The notes: generated by a model from the letters alone, not told the origin. A DNA stretch of 64,000 nt from Gonocerus acuteangulatus (GCA_946811695.1 OX328131.1:9725152-9789151); one strand, 5' to 3'. Positions 34,001 through 41,261 are shown, numbered from the stretch's first letter. Numbers and translations: made by a program.

Positions 34001-34982
34001 TGTGTGAAAGGTGTGTGGTAGGGTGAGTGGTTGTGAATGAATGAGTCCTGCGGAGCAAGAGGAGGGTACGGATCCCTCCCTCTCTAGTGGCTGAGTATCG
34101 CTTCTCGGCCTAATATCTGAGTATCGTTCTCAGCCTACTGGCTGAGTGCCGCTCTCGGTCTATTGGCTGAGTATCGCTTCCCGGCCTAGTGGCTGTGTAT
34201 GTCTTCTCGGCCTAGAGGCTGAGTACCGCTCTCGGCCTAATGGCTCAGTATCGCTTCTCGGCCTACTGGCTGAATACCGCTCTCGGCCTATTGGGTGAGT
34301 ATCGCTTCTCGGCCTATTGGCTGAGTACCGCTCTCGGCCTAGAGGATCAGTATCACTTCTCGGCCTATTGGCTGAGTATCGCTCTCGGCCTATTGGCTCA
34401 GTATCGCTTCTCGTCCTATTGGCTGAGTATCGCTCTCGGCCTACTGGCTGAGTACCACTCTCGGCCTAGTGGCTCACTACCGCTTCTCGGCCTACTGGCT
34501 CAGTATCGCTTCTCGGCCTAATGTCTGAGTATAGTTCTTGGCCTAGTGGCTGAGGTGCAGTCATTCAAATAATTATGGATTTTTTTAAATTTTTTTCTCA
34601 AAGGCTCAGACGCCCCCTTGGTCGTGGCCCTTCACCCCACTCACCCTACTCTCGTGACGGCCCTGATATTAGGTTCTGTTCGTCAGAATATATACTTCTA
34701 GTTTGGAGAATCTTATTATATTTGAATTATAAGGAACTACTTGATATTAGACTTTCACAATTCCTTATTATCATATAAACCTCCTAGAAGTATAATACCA
34801 AAAAAAGTGTGGATATAATATTGTGTTTCCAAACCTTGACTAGCAGAAGGCGGTAAATGCGGCTGTCCTTTGATCCATAACCTCAGCCTGCGTATGTCTT
34901 CTTGTAGGGAGAGTTCTGTGCATCCCAGATCATCGAGGATTGCAGATCTCTGCTTGGCATCCACTCTATCTACTATACCCAT
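15376..34982 (-). CDS. CRAL-TRIO lipid-transfer protein, alpha-TTP/clavesin-like
   Basis: Six exons join in frame with GT-AG boundaries: 34835-34982 (ATG at 34982), 27291-27453, 19384-19636, 18829-18942, 17167-17272 and 15376-15515 (TGA). They give 307 aa, the normal family length. Exons 1-2 form the helical CRAL-TRIO N domain (LSLQEDIRRLRLWIKGQPHL, then FLLGCKGKLEKTKEKLDNYY). Exons 3-5 form the lipid-binding domain (LPKPTPEGHRV, LDAKNLTLAHVMKVPP, IFINAPSFLENALNLV, HYPKEMLPKDYGG). Exon 6 ends FLQGSFRQLLID, as in insect alpha-tocopherol transfer protein-like proteins. The family carries hydrophobic ligands such as retinoids, tocopherols or phosphoinositides in the cytosol; the ligand here is unknown. 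FLRGCKF of the family is FLLGCKG here. Introns 1 and 2 exceed 7 kb and are filled with satellite and TEs. The ATG at 34982 is the first in frame; a 5' non-coding exon may exist. Confidence 0.93.
16120..16790 (-). pseudogene. Degraded LINE RT C-terminal region
   Basis: Minus-strand pieces in several frames read HYVVGNYMFQSVSSFKCLGF, then RPKGRWKDLVTEDLRMVGVS, the same C-terminal layout as the element at 9870-10880. Many frameshifts and stops are present. It lies in intron 5 of the CRAL-TRIO gene. Confidence 0.65.
16915..17110 (+). mobile_element. tRNA-derived SINE (family C)
   Basis: A tRNA-like head (CTGGTAGTCGTGAGTGCTAA for box A; GTGGGTTCGATTCTCAC for box B) is followed by a body with TTTCTTTCAAAAACAGAAAA and GGCATTAGCCCTATCCTGG. 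A degraded relative lies at 53630-53740. Imperfect direct repeats (AATATGATGACACA / AATATGATAATACA) may be the target duplication. Confidence 0.75.
17448..17693. mobile_element. G-tract MITE, copy 2 (full length)
   Basis: 246 bp from CATGTGCGTATAT to ATATACGCCCATG, i.e. with short complementary ends. G-runs lie just inside each end. It is in CRAL-TRIO intron 4, about 175 bp from exon 5. Confidence 0.8.
17877..18620 (+). pseudogene. Tc1/IS630-type transposon remnant
   Basis: The left end CAGGGTGTCCCCAAAATAA is a typical terminus of this transposon group. Near 18190-18420 a degraded DDE domain is readable: a GQPTTGGLYEI-like block, then PLHFFAWGDIKDLVYREHIG, corresponding to the SPDLTPLDFFLWG...VY motif. 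Frameshifts separate the parts. No matching right terminus was found. Confidence 0.6.
18635..18698. repeat. (TA)n microsatellite with variants
   Basis: TA repeats interrupted by single C or G positions. Confidence 0.95.
20150..20660 (-). pseudogene. Possible hAT-type transposase C-terminal remnant
   Basis: A minus-strand frame at 20154-20441 ends with KISPMLWWRGLKGTCVLINE, resembling the P..WW segment near the C-terminus of hAT transposases. Upstream, RVGKLVNILDPIVELITAIQ resembles the preceding helical part. Stops and shifts separate the two. Assignment is tentative. It lies in CRAL-TRIO intron 2. Confidence 0.4.
21115..21330. repeat. Two-unit direct repeat of about 115 bp
   Basis: Both units contain GACCTACCTG...TGATCAAAATCGGTCAAACGGTGTGGATTT-type sequence with small changes. 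Related wording (CAAGTTTCGT.. and CATCAAAATCGG) occurs near 17840 and 36175. It is a non-coding repeat. Confidence 0.6.
22336..24974 (-). pseudogene. Jockey ORF2: endonuclease and reverse transcriptase, frameshifted
   Basis: ATG at 24974. The first frame (to 23469) holds the AP-type endonuclease: ILLWNANGL, ITETHLK, GGDFNAKHPMWGS and SSDHSAILLT. Between about 23700 and 23590 at least two indels move the reading to another frame. That frame then runs to the stop at 22336 with RT motifs YRPISLLPLMSKIFEKLLYK, LDVAQAFDRVWH, AGVPQGSIIGPLLFLLY and TYADDTAIL. The catalytic residues survive in both domains, but the protein cannot be made in one piece. The start overlaps the end of ORF1, suggesting translation by reinitiation or coupling, as in other Jockey elements. 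Confidence 0.93.
24958..26298 (-). CDS. Jockey ORF1, Gag-like nucleic-acid-binding protein
   Basis: An intact 446-codon frame starts at ATG 26298. The N-terminal third is basic (RRKRLRKR) and the middle is an RNA-binding-like region. Three zinc knuckles follow: CQNCQEFNHSHAYC (CX2CX4HX4C), CVKCGSEHSSRDC and CANCGENHTASYKGC. The C-terminal part is rich in proline and serine. In Jockey-clade LINEs this protein packages the RNA. No stop or shift is present, whereas ORF2 is broken. Confidence 0.93.
   Translation of the reverse strand: MSSIEVSEQNMTVIESTSAHDFKNVATGRRKRLRKRTSDVLTPPKTKQKKSSPNKNSSTHPRTSEHTQVCQDSPRDPVKPPNIYLRKVTDFKKLCSSLTEIVGEKNFECRARFNDIVIKPSDSDSYRQIIRYLESKEADFHCYQLPEDKSYRVVIRNLHYSTPPADIIEELTKKGYSVKRAHNVRHPVTKAQLPLFFIDLEKNEKSKEIFREQYLLYTKIKVEEPRRRSDVIQCQNCQEFNHSHAYCHHSSKCVKCGSEHSSRDCPKPLDVPPRCANCGENHTASYKGCEVYKALKTIRMQRQRIQLSHQKDAKKPSPPSGPSHFPSLQPVPAAQESSHRRPNVTYSSLLTTLEKKKPPVPKPAQKPHEPSSLPTSSTTPPQPQTLPTFPSTPAPSKQTTQHQAQDPMMLFSSFLNKLETLLTPLINLMTTLIAHFLPKSQNATLP
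26341..26410 (-). promoter_or_regulatory. tRNA-like Pol III unit in Jockey 5' UTR
   Basis: On the minus strand CCTTGGCTCAGTGGCAGCG gives a near-ideal box A and GAGTTCGTAGCTC a box B-like element at tRNA spacing. A run of 15 T (26322-26336) follows, as a Pol III terminator would. It lies inside the LINE, about 40 nt upstream of the ORF1 start. It may be a captured tRNA or a SINE insertion; function is inferred only. Confidence 0.5.
27638..28458 (+). mobile_element. PIF/Harbinger derivative
   Basis: Imperfect termini AAGGTAAGTACACACTGATA and AAGCTATGTCCACACTGGTA (complement of the right end) match over about 40 bp. Both ends are rich in TCTAGAC and GTCTATAGAC words. It contains only the N-terminal part of a transposase. 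Confidence 0.65.
27809..28144 (+). pseudogene. Harbinger transposase N-terminal fragment
   Basis: An open frame of 111 codons starts at ATG 27809. RKRCWTREVLSEGP and FRNFTRLTPTDFEYLLLIVG match the N-terminal part of PIF/Harbinger nucleases (HARBI1-like), ending near NTNFRETYPS. The DDE nuclease region is absent, replaced by about 300 bp of terminal sequence. As a short protein it would keep only the non-catalytic N-terminal part. Confidence 0.7.
28815..30058. repeat. 26-bp minisatellite resembling U2 snRNA 5' end, block A
   Basis: About 48 tandem monomers of 25-26 bp, consensus ATCGCTTCTCGGCCTAGT then GGCTGAGT. Each monomer can form a 7-bp hairpin (CTCGGCC with GGCTGAG around TAGT). A higher-order unit of 409 bp is present: the variant TCTCGGCCAA recurs at 28911 and 29320, and a later variant at 29116 and 29525. 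The first 14 bases of the monomer equal the 5' end of U2 snRNA as I know it. Confidence 0.95.
30059..32088 (+). mobile_element. R1-clade LINE, 5' part
   Basis: Non-satellite sequence starts within a monomer at about 30059. It holds a GC-richer 5' UTR (30060-30870) and two poly-A tracts (30876-30935 and 31013-31058). ORF1 follows and ends abruptly back in the satellite at 32088. The endonuclease and first part of the RT are missing. Confidence 0.8.
31060..32088 (+). pseudogene. R1-type ORF1 (Gag-like), one stop, 3' truncated
   Basis: One frame runs from the A-tract to the satellite with a single in-frame TAG at 31490. The first part is coiled-coil-like and charged (ETFEKMEAEYLKVSKMAQRV). The second part has SDVVECLDARKGDVRVRGLV and EVHDERDVEKLRANERL, the layout of R1/SART/TRAS ORF1 proteins just before their zinc knuckles. 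The knuckles are lost at the satellite junction. Codons are extremely G-rich and C-poor. A C-to-T change at a CAG codon would explain the stop. Confidence 0.75.
32089..32368. repeat. U2-like minisatellite, block B
   Basis: About 11 monomers of the same 25-26 bp repeat lie between the two LINE pieces. Variants with GTACCGCTCTCGG are enriched compared with block A and resemble block C. Confidence 0.9.
32369..34084 (+). pseudogene. R1-clade LINE, RT and 3' part
   Basis: One frame runs from 32373 to the stop at 34007 with premature TAG at 32619 and TGA at 33606, and no frameshift. Visible RT motifs are SYRPICLLPVIGKVLERVIV, FIDVSGAFDRVW, GPQGLVLGPQIWKVLFDG and AFADDGVVV. The usual PQGS and YADD are PQGL and FADD, so the enzyme is probably dead. 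The C-terminal LSGHGCFRAKLFGF and WCECGMEEEESVRHVIWEC match the zinc-binding tail of R1-clade ORF2. A short 3' UTR ends in CTCCCTCTC, directly joined to TAGTGGCTGAG of the satellite. Confidence 0.85.
34085..34556. repeat. U2-like minisatellite, block C
   Basis: About 18 more monomers, with CTATTGGCTGAGTACCGCTC-type variants. The array ends before position 34560, followed about 280 bp later by CRAL-TRIO exon 1 (34835-34982). Confidence 0.93.
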
Positions 34983-35514
34983 AGCTTCAGCAGAATAGCA
35001 GCTCACGAGTCACACAAATCTAGAATCATTTCGAAAGTAAATACATATCAGTTTCCATTTGATGGCATCTATTTTTAGCATTTTCCGAAGGAATGCAGCT
35101 TTTGAGATTGTACTGTGAAATATTTTGTTGCAAAATGTCTTCAAATCTAATGAACATGACACTGTAAATAAAATTAAAAAAGTCCGTCACGCAGGAGCTG
35201 CATAACTAAGCACTTTCCTCAGAATTTGGGTAGTGTAGACTGCTTTCCAGAACAATTTGCTTAAAATATCCTACATAAATAAAATAAAAACGTGAATAGT
35301 TCTCATTTTGTAATGAGTAACTGATCAATTATTAATTTGCATCCAGAGTTATGTTTACACATGGTACCTATTACACTACGTAATAAATACAAAAATCCTC
35401 ATATTATCGTATTTTGATCTAATTCAGGAACAGGATACAGTCACTCTATTGGTAGAAAGCGCTCCTTGCGGCGTCTTTGTGAACCTACGTCTGCCGGCTT
35501 TTCTATTCAAATAT

Positions 35515-36140
35515 ATTACAAATTAAACCCCCGCTTTCCAATTGACCGATTCAGCTCATTTTTACAACACTTCTTTCTCACGAGTTACCCACGACGTATA
35601 CAGTGTTTCGTTACAATACAGCAGAAATTACGACCGGTATGAGTATATTAGGAATTTGGGTCCGGAGTAAACCCCCCCTTCTAATGAACCGATTTAGTTT
35701 CTTTTTACAACACATATTTACCTGTAGATTACCACTACGAATACCGAGTTTTGTCGAAATATACCAAAAATCACGGCTGGTAGTGGCGAATTGGTATTGT
35801 GGGTCCGGAGTAAACCCCCCCTCCTAATGAACCGATTTCGTTTATTTTTACAACACATATTTACCTGTGGATTAGCACTACGAATACCGAGTTTCGTCGA
35901 AATATACCAAAAATCACGGCTGGTAGTGGCGAATTGGTATTGTGGGTCCGGAGTAAACCCCCCCTTCTAATGAACCGATTTAGTTCATTTTTATATCTCA
36001 CTTTTCCCTCTATATTAACACTACGAATACCACGTTTCGTTGAAATATAACAAATTTTACGGCTGACATAGTCAAATAAGTGTTTTGGGTTCGGGGTAAA
36101 CCCCCCCTTCCGGTGGACCGACTTTGGTGGTTAACGAACT
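35515..36140. repeat. 143-bp tandem repeat
   Basis: The word AAACCCCC...GAACCGATTT recurs at 35525, 35669, 35812, 35955 and 36098, i.e. at 144, 143, 143 and 143 bp. Each unit includes GGTCCGGAGTAAACCCC and ACTACGAATACCGAGTTT. Related single units are near 36610, 44040-44370 (opposite strand) and 45415. Confidence 0.9.
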
Positions 36141-36724
36141 CGTTCAATCGTTTGCTAATTGAATGCTATATACCAAGTTTCGTGACGAAAAAACAAAAAC
36201 TCTGGCTGCTATCGTGTTAACAGACACATATATATATATATATGCATATATATATATATATATATAGATATATATAAATTTTAACGGGGGTCATTTTCGG
36301 TGTCTACTAGGTAGGATCGATAAAGATTTGAAGAAATTTTTCAAAAATTCCGTCATGAGTCCAACCTCAATAGCTACTTTCCTTCGGAGGAAAGTGCTAA
36401 AAGAATCTAGCAATATTTTCCGAAGAGCGAGAGTCATAGTAAACATTTTTTTTTTTTCATTAAAAATGAACAATATAAGAAGAAAAAACTTGGCTCCTGG
36501 GGACCGTGTTCGAAAAAAATCGTCACCTCGAATGGGTTAACACGATATCCCCAGAAGTTTTTCTTTCTTTCTTTCTTTTCTTTTCCCCATGAACCCGTGA
36601 AATTTTAAGTAGAAAGATATCTTATAAAAATAAACTAAATCGATCCATCCGAAAGGCGGGTTTACTTGGGAACCTAATGTACTAATTTGCTCATACCGAT
36701 CGCAAGATCTATTGTATTGTAAAG

Positions 36725-37170
36725 CAGGCGCCTGAAAGCCGGTCGCCTGTACGTCTAAATATTCCAGCCGGTCTCAGTTGAACAGTCTTAACTGACAGAC
36801 GTGCAGGAATATATATGTTACCGGCAAAGTATATAATCAGGCATTCTATAGAATGCCTAAATCCAGCCGGCAATGTATGAAATAAAGCTTATTTCATACA
36901 TTGCCTAGGCATTCTATAGAATGCATACTGTGTTTTAGGCTTTGTAGGATTTGTAGCTTGTAGGAGTAAGTACCGGCGGTGCGATTGCGGATTTATATTC
37001 ATGAACATCGCGTCTAATGATGTCTAGGAGAATTAGAAGAATGCCTAGGACGACTTTTGGGCATACGTGTACTCGCTAAGCGGAAACGCATAGCACGTAT
37101 GCCCAAAAGCGACAGCTTACGACAGGGGAGTCTAAATTTTAATTTTATACTTCTTCATTAAGGATACACT

Positions 37171-37236
<66 letters not shown>

Positions 37237-37630
37237 GGATTCGTGTTTAGTGCATCAAAATACGTTATAGTGCAAACTTTGAAGAACATCGGTGCTGAAA
37301 ACGCTTTATTTTAGTGATTTGCATTGATTCTGAACACTCAAATTCTACCTGTTGTCATTTCTTTCAAGTATCTAAGTAAAGTTTATGTAGTATACTCAAA
37401 ACCTTTTTAATTTTATACAATGCCAAATAAGCAACAGGCATTATATAGAATACCTAGGCATTATATAGAATGCCTAGGCAATGTGTGTAATACGATGTAC
37501 ATTCTACACTTTGCCTAAACCACTCAGGCATTCTATAGAATGCCTGGATTCTATACTTTGCCGGTAACATATACACGTTCACGCTACCGGCTTTCAGACG
37601 GACTGTTCAGGTTTAACTGACTGGCCTGCC
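36725..37630. mobile_element. Foldback element with AGGCATTCTATAGAATGCCT palindromes
   Basis: The left end (GAAAGCCGGTCGCCTGTACG ... ATATATGTTACCGGCAAAGT) and right end (ACTTTGCCGGTAACATATA ... CGCTACCGGCTTTCAGACG) are inverted repeats. The 20-bp perfect palindrome AGGCATTCTATAGAATGCCT occurs at least twice near each end, with variants. No transposase frame is left. A piece of the long-TIR MITE is nested in the middle. Confidence 0.8.
37040..37330. mobile_element. Nested piece of the long-TIR MITE family with poly-T
   Basis: It contains a hairpin ACTTTTGGGCATACGTG...CACGTATGCCCAAAAG around CGCTAAGCGGAAACGCATAG. A long T-run (37172-37233) follows, then AACGGATTCGTGTTTAGTGC, matching the TIR interior at 27110-27150. 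Confidence 0.7.
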
Positions 37631-37682
37631 TGATCGTGTGTAGCCTGCTTAACGAAACTCGGTAAAGGTCGTGGGTTCTTAA

Positions 37683-37775
37683 CATGGGCGTATATATAAA
37701 ATTATTTTGGGGGGGGGGGGGAGCAATTGGGAAGTGTGGAATACTGACAATGTAGAACTTGGAATATTTCAATAT
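37683..37775. mobile_element. G-tract MITE, copy 3 (truncated)
   Basis: Only the CATGGGCGTATATA end with its 14-G run and the adjoining GGAATACTGACAATGTAGAA are present. Confidence 0.7.
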
Positions 37776-37795
37776 TTCCGTTTCAAATATAGTGA

Positions 37796-38379
37796 GCGGT
37801 TCCTAGGACCGCCGTGGCGTACAGCAAGACATTTGTGTCGGGTGTCACTGGTGTAAAACGGTATATCTTTGCCTCTGTGGTCAGGGCCGCCACATCTCAG
37901 AGCCGAGCCCGGGACCAGATCACGGGCCTCCACTTCTCAGAGCCAGAATGAAAATTCTAGTACATTTTTATAGGACTTTGGGCATTTTAAAATTATTTTC
38001 ATCTTGAGTTTTGAGCAAAATGAGAATAAAAGCCGACAATCGGTGCTGCAAAGGTCACTTTCGGTACTTTTTTCCCAATTAGCGAGGTCAGGCCCGGGCC
38101 CCCACGGTGCCCGGGCCCGAGACAACTGTACCCGGTTGTCCCCCCCATGTGGCGGCCCTGTCTGTGGTAGATAAAATCGGCTATTCTAATGCCGACACAA
38201 AGAAGAAATCCTACATTCCCAAGGTTAATGTGAAACATACTTTCATGATAGAAGATGACGAAGCGGAGCAGTCCAAATTCGAAATCTACCCGGACAAAAC
38301 TGAAAAACGGATTATTATTTATCTGGCTGGGAATAAATGCAGAAACCAGATAATTAGTCACCTTATCGTGAGGGATTAA
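37796..38379 (+). pseudogene. Unknown reading frame split by a hAT-type MITE
   Basis: A frame is open from 37796 up to the MITE at 37882 and continues in the same frame from 38161 to TAA at 38379 once the MITE and one 8-bp duplication are discounted, about 98 codons in all. The second part is charged (IEDDEAEQSKFEIYPDKTEK) and ends IISHLIVRD. I do not recognise it. It could be an exon of a former gene or part of an older mobile element. The plausible amino-acid composition and uninterrupted frame argue against chance, but not strongly. Confidence 0.4.
37882..38160. mobile_element. hAT-type MITE (CAGGGCCGCCACAT ends), copy 1
   Basis: 279 bp with termini CAGGGCCGCCACAT and its complement, flanked by an exact 8-bp TSD TCTGTGGT (37874-37881 and 38161-38168). 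CAGGG ends plus 8-bp duplication are the hAT signature. Confidence 0.92.
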
Positions 38380-38529
38380 GATAATCTCGACCAAGTCATC
38401 TTACACTGATCCAGGCCTTTTCAAACATGCGCCTTCAGCATGTTGCATTTTTCTGCAATTTCAGATCATTCTGTTTATGGAGTTCACGTCTCACTGTAAA
38501 TTCATTTTCTTTCTCTCTACTCATCATGA

Positions 38530-39025
38530 CCTTTTCTAGGAGGGACAAGTGGCATATTCATCACGTCATAATAAATATGAAGACGAGGGTCCTAGGCACC
38601 CATTATTTTCTAGGAGGGACAAGTGGCCTATTCATCACGTCATAATAAATATGAAGACGAGGGTCCTAGGCACCGATTATTTTCTGGGAGGGACAAGTGG
38701 CCTATTCATCACGTCATAATAAATATGAAGACGAGGGTCCTAGGCACCGATTATTTTCTAGGAGGGACAAGTGGCATATTCATCACGTCATAATAAATAT
38801 GAAGACGAGGGTCCTAGGCATTATTTTCTAGGAGGGACAAGTGGTATATTCATCACGTCATAATAAATATGAAGACGAGGGTCCTAGGCACCGATTATTT
38901 TCTAAGAGGGACAAGTGGCATATTCATCACGTCATAATAAATATGAAGACGAGGGTCCTAGGCACCGATTATTTTCTGGGAGGGACAAGTGGCCTATTCA
39001 TCACGTCATAATAAATAGCACCGAT
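38530..39025. repeat. 74-bp tandem repeat
   Basis: About 6.7 units with AGGAGGGACAAGTGGC...TCATCACGTCATAATAAATA and GACGAGGGTCCTAGGCACC. Unit starts are 38538, 38612, 38686 and 38760. One later unit is 6 bp shorter. Units are over 95% alike, so the array is young. Confidence 0.93.
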
Positions 39026-39084
39026 TATTTTGTAATTTTGCACTGAACACGAATCCGTAAAAAAAAAAAAAAAAAAGTCTAGAT

Positions 39085-39749
39085 CAGGACTTCCCAACCA
39101 GGGGGGCGCGCCCCCCTGGTTGGTCTCTACGCTCGGGCGTAGAGAAATGTCAGAGGGTCGCAATCGTTTCTTATACATTTCCAAGGAGTTGTAGACATTT
39201 GTTGTCGATGTCTTACAATTACCCGAAGAAGTTCAAGAAGAATTTCTAGAAATGAAGGCTGACTCGACCATGAAAGATGACATTAAACTCTTGACATTAG
39301 AGAAGTTTTGGATCGAACGATTCCTTGTTGATCCAAAAGTTGCTTCTCCAGCTTTAAAAATACTTATTTCATATTCATCAACTTATTTATGCGAGACAGG
39401 TTTTTCAGCTCTAGTTTTAATAAAAACTAAACAGCGCAATCGTCTTGCCTTCGATAGCAATTTAATCATTGTTCTAGCAAAGACTGAACCCAGAATCGAC
39501 CAACTGTTACAGAGTATGCAAGCTCAAGTATATTATCAATACTTTATTCGTGATTTTCTAGAGTACTTTTCTCTTAAAGATCCATAATAAATGCATATAT
39601 TGTATTTATATTTGAAATTCAAATAAAAAAGATAGTTGATCAAAAAATGTGTTTCTTTTTTTTTTGTGTGTGTGTGAAACTTAAGGGGGGCTTGAAAATA
39701 TTATTTTTGGATTGGGGAAGCCCGGCGAAATAAAGGTTGGGAAACCCTG
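39085..39749 (+). mobile_element. Internally deleted hAT element
   Basis: Termini CAGGACTTCCCAAC and CAGGGTTTCCCAAC (complement of the right end) are flanked by 8-bp duplications GTCTAGAT / GTCTGGAT. Just inside the left end lie two perfect hairpins: 39094-39123, a 30-bp palindrome centred on GGCGCGCC, and 39124-39145 (TCTCTACGC...GCGTAGAGA). Confidence 0.9.
39190..39587 (+). pseudogene. hAT transposase C-terminal fragment (ZBED5/FAM200-like)
   Basis: The frame includes LPEEVQEEFLEMKADSTMK, LEKFWIERFLVD and STYLCETGFSALVLIKTKQR, ending with EPRIDQLL. This is the C-terminal dimerisation region of hAT transposases of the FAM200/ZBED5/SCAND3-like group. The zinc finger and most of the catalytic domain are deleted. 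The surviving C-terminal frame has no stop before 39587. Confidence 0.8.
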
Positions 39750-39848
39750 GTCTGGATTAAGAGGAACCACCGTGACCAATATAACCATCCGAATCCATCC
39801 GATGGCGTAATTTTTTTTCTTGATAGAAGCATCGAATGCCATGAAATA

Positions 39849-40309
39849 TCAGGCTGCACCGTATGAAATGTCAGTTTTGTTTACTTTGCGATTTAATCCT
39901 TTCCTTTTTTTTTTTTCGTTATTTACAAACATCATTGTTATTCATATAGAATTAAAGCTTTCTTTTTTCTTTTTTTTTTGTGTGTGTTTAACGGCGTATC
40001 AACAATTTGGCTATTATGGAGGCGAGTATGAACATTAACACGGCGTTCGGGGAGGGAACGGCGAATGAACGAACTGTTTACCGGTGGTTTTCCAGGTTTC
40101 GAAGTGGAAATTTTGACCTTGACAACGAGGAGAGAGGAAGGCCAGAAACCAAGCTTGACAATGACCACCTGAAAGAAAGGGTTGAAGCTTGTCCCTCAAA
40201 AAGCACTAGGGAATATGCCAAAGAACTCGGAGTAGGAGCCTCGACAGTTTCAAGACATTTGAAGGAAATCGGCAAGTCCAAAACTGACATTTCATACGGT
40301 ACAGCCTGA
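39849..40309 (+). mobile_element. Mini-mariner, internally deleted
   Basis: 461 bp between TA duplications. TIRs of about 31 bp (TCAGGCTGCACCGTATGAAA and its complement) differ at one base. Only the 5' part of a transposase gene is retained and joined directly to the right TIR. Confidence 0.93.
40007..40309 (+). CDS. mariner transposase DNA-binding domain only
   Basis: A 100-codon frame whose stop TGA is the last triplet of the right TIR. It contains ANERTVYRWFSRFRSGNFDL, then RGRPETKLDNDHL and STREYAKELGVGASTVSRHL, i.e. the two helix-turn-helix motifs of a mariner transposase with the GRP linker. The DDE catalytic domain is absent by internal deletion. The likely ATG is at or near 40016. 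Frame, motifs and TIRs are all intact, so a TIR-binding, non-cutting protein could be produced if it is transcribed. That is inference; it may equally be an inert relic. Confidence 0.75.
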   Translation: MAIMEASMNINTAFGEGTANERTVYRWFSRFRSGNFDLDNEERGRPETKLDNDHLKERVEACPSKSTREYAKELGVGASTVSRHLKEIGKSKTDISYGTA

Positions 40310-40559
40310 TACATGGAGATATTTCCCATTCTTAATGAGAATAAAATGGATTTTAACGGAGGATGAGAGTGTATATTCAATTTAATATTTCATAAATATT
40401 CTCATCTACAGATATTGGACCAAGAAAGGGATGGTCTTTCTTCAAAAGATCCCAATTTTAAAAATACATTAAAGATATATTGGCGTTACAGTTTTTTTAC
40501 TTTCTTAAAATAACGAAAAACATGGCTCACAACCCAAATTCCCATTTTTGACAGAAATA

Positions 40560-40759
40560 TACTTATCATTTTCGGGGGGGGGGCTGAGAACATTTCGGCG
40601 GTATGGAATACTAACAATCTAGAACTTGGAATAGTTAGCCAATTAAAACGCTATTAAACTCAATAAAAACTATTTTTTCTGAACTTATTGAGTAATCTTA
40701 TTTACCGATTTCAAAGGGGGGACGCTGCAGCCGCCCCCCTGTATGTCACAACGCCCATG
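40560..40759. mobile_element. G-tract MITE, copy 4
   Basis: From TTTCGGGGGGGGGG to CAACGCCCATG, with interior GGAATAGTTAGCCAATTAAA. A C-run plus TTATATACGCCC at 40948-40971 is a fragment of a further copy. Confidence 0.75.
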
Positions 40760-41261
40760 TATGTCACAAGAAAACCGAGGAATAGGTGCTTAGTGTAGGT
40801 TTCGTTATTTTGAACGGTTTTTGTCTCGCTTTTTTGGCGATTCTTTGTTGTTTTTTTAATTGTAATATTTCCATTAAAACAAGATAATTGAATGAGAATG
40901 ATGTGTTTGTTGAGGATGACCTTATGACGCAACCCGAAACTGCCAGCCCCCCCCCCCCTTATATACGCCCTTGACTAGGGTTATGAACGGAACTTTTTTA
41001 TCTGTATATTAGATTATAATATGTATTATCTACAATAAATTATCATTTATTATTTTACCTGCTTTCATTGCTGGCTAAGACGCCGTTGCTGTGGAGCTTG
41101 AAGTAAATAATGATATTCCTGAAGGAAGTGTTAAAGAGTGAAGTTGCATTCTCGCCGACAATAAATCCTTTGATGGATGATGCGATAAATCTACAGGAAA
41201 AATGCATGTTTACGCTGCATTCGAAGGTTAATGAAGTCATCGCCATTAGGGGAGATTGACA

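Noticed and set aside
34240..34521. Open frame of 93 codons in block C
   Set aside because: It is the translation of the minisatellite (repeating YWLSTALGL pattern), with no independent support.
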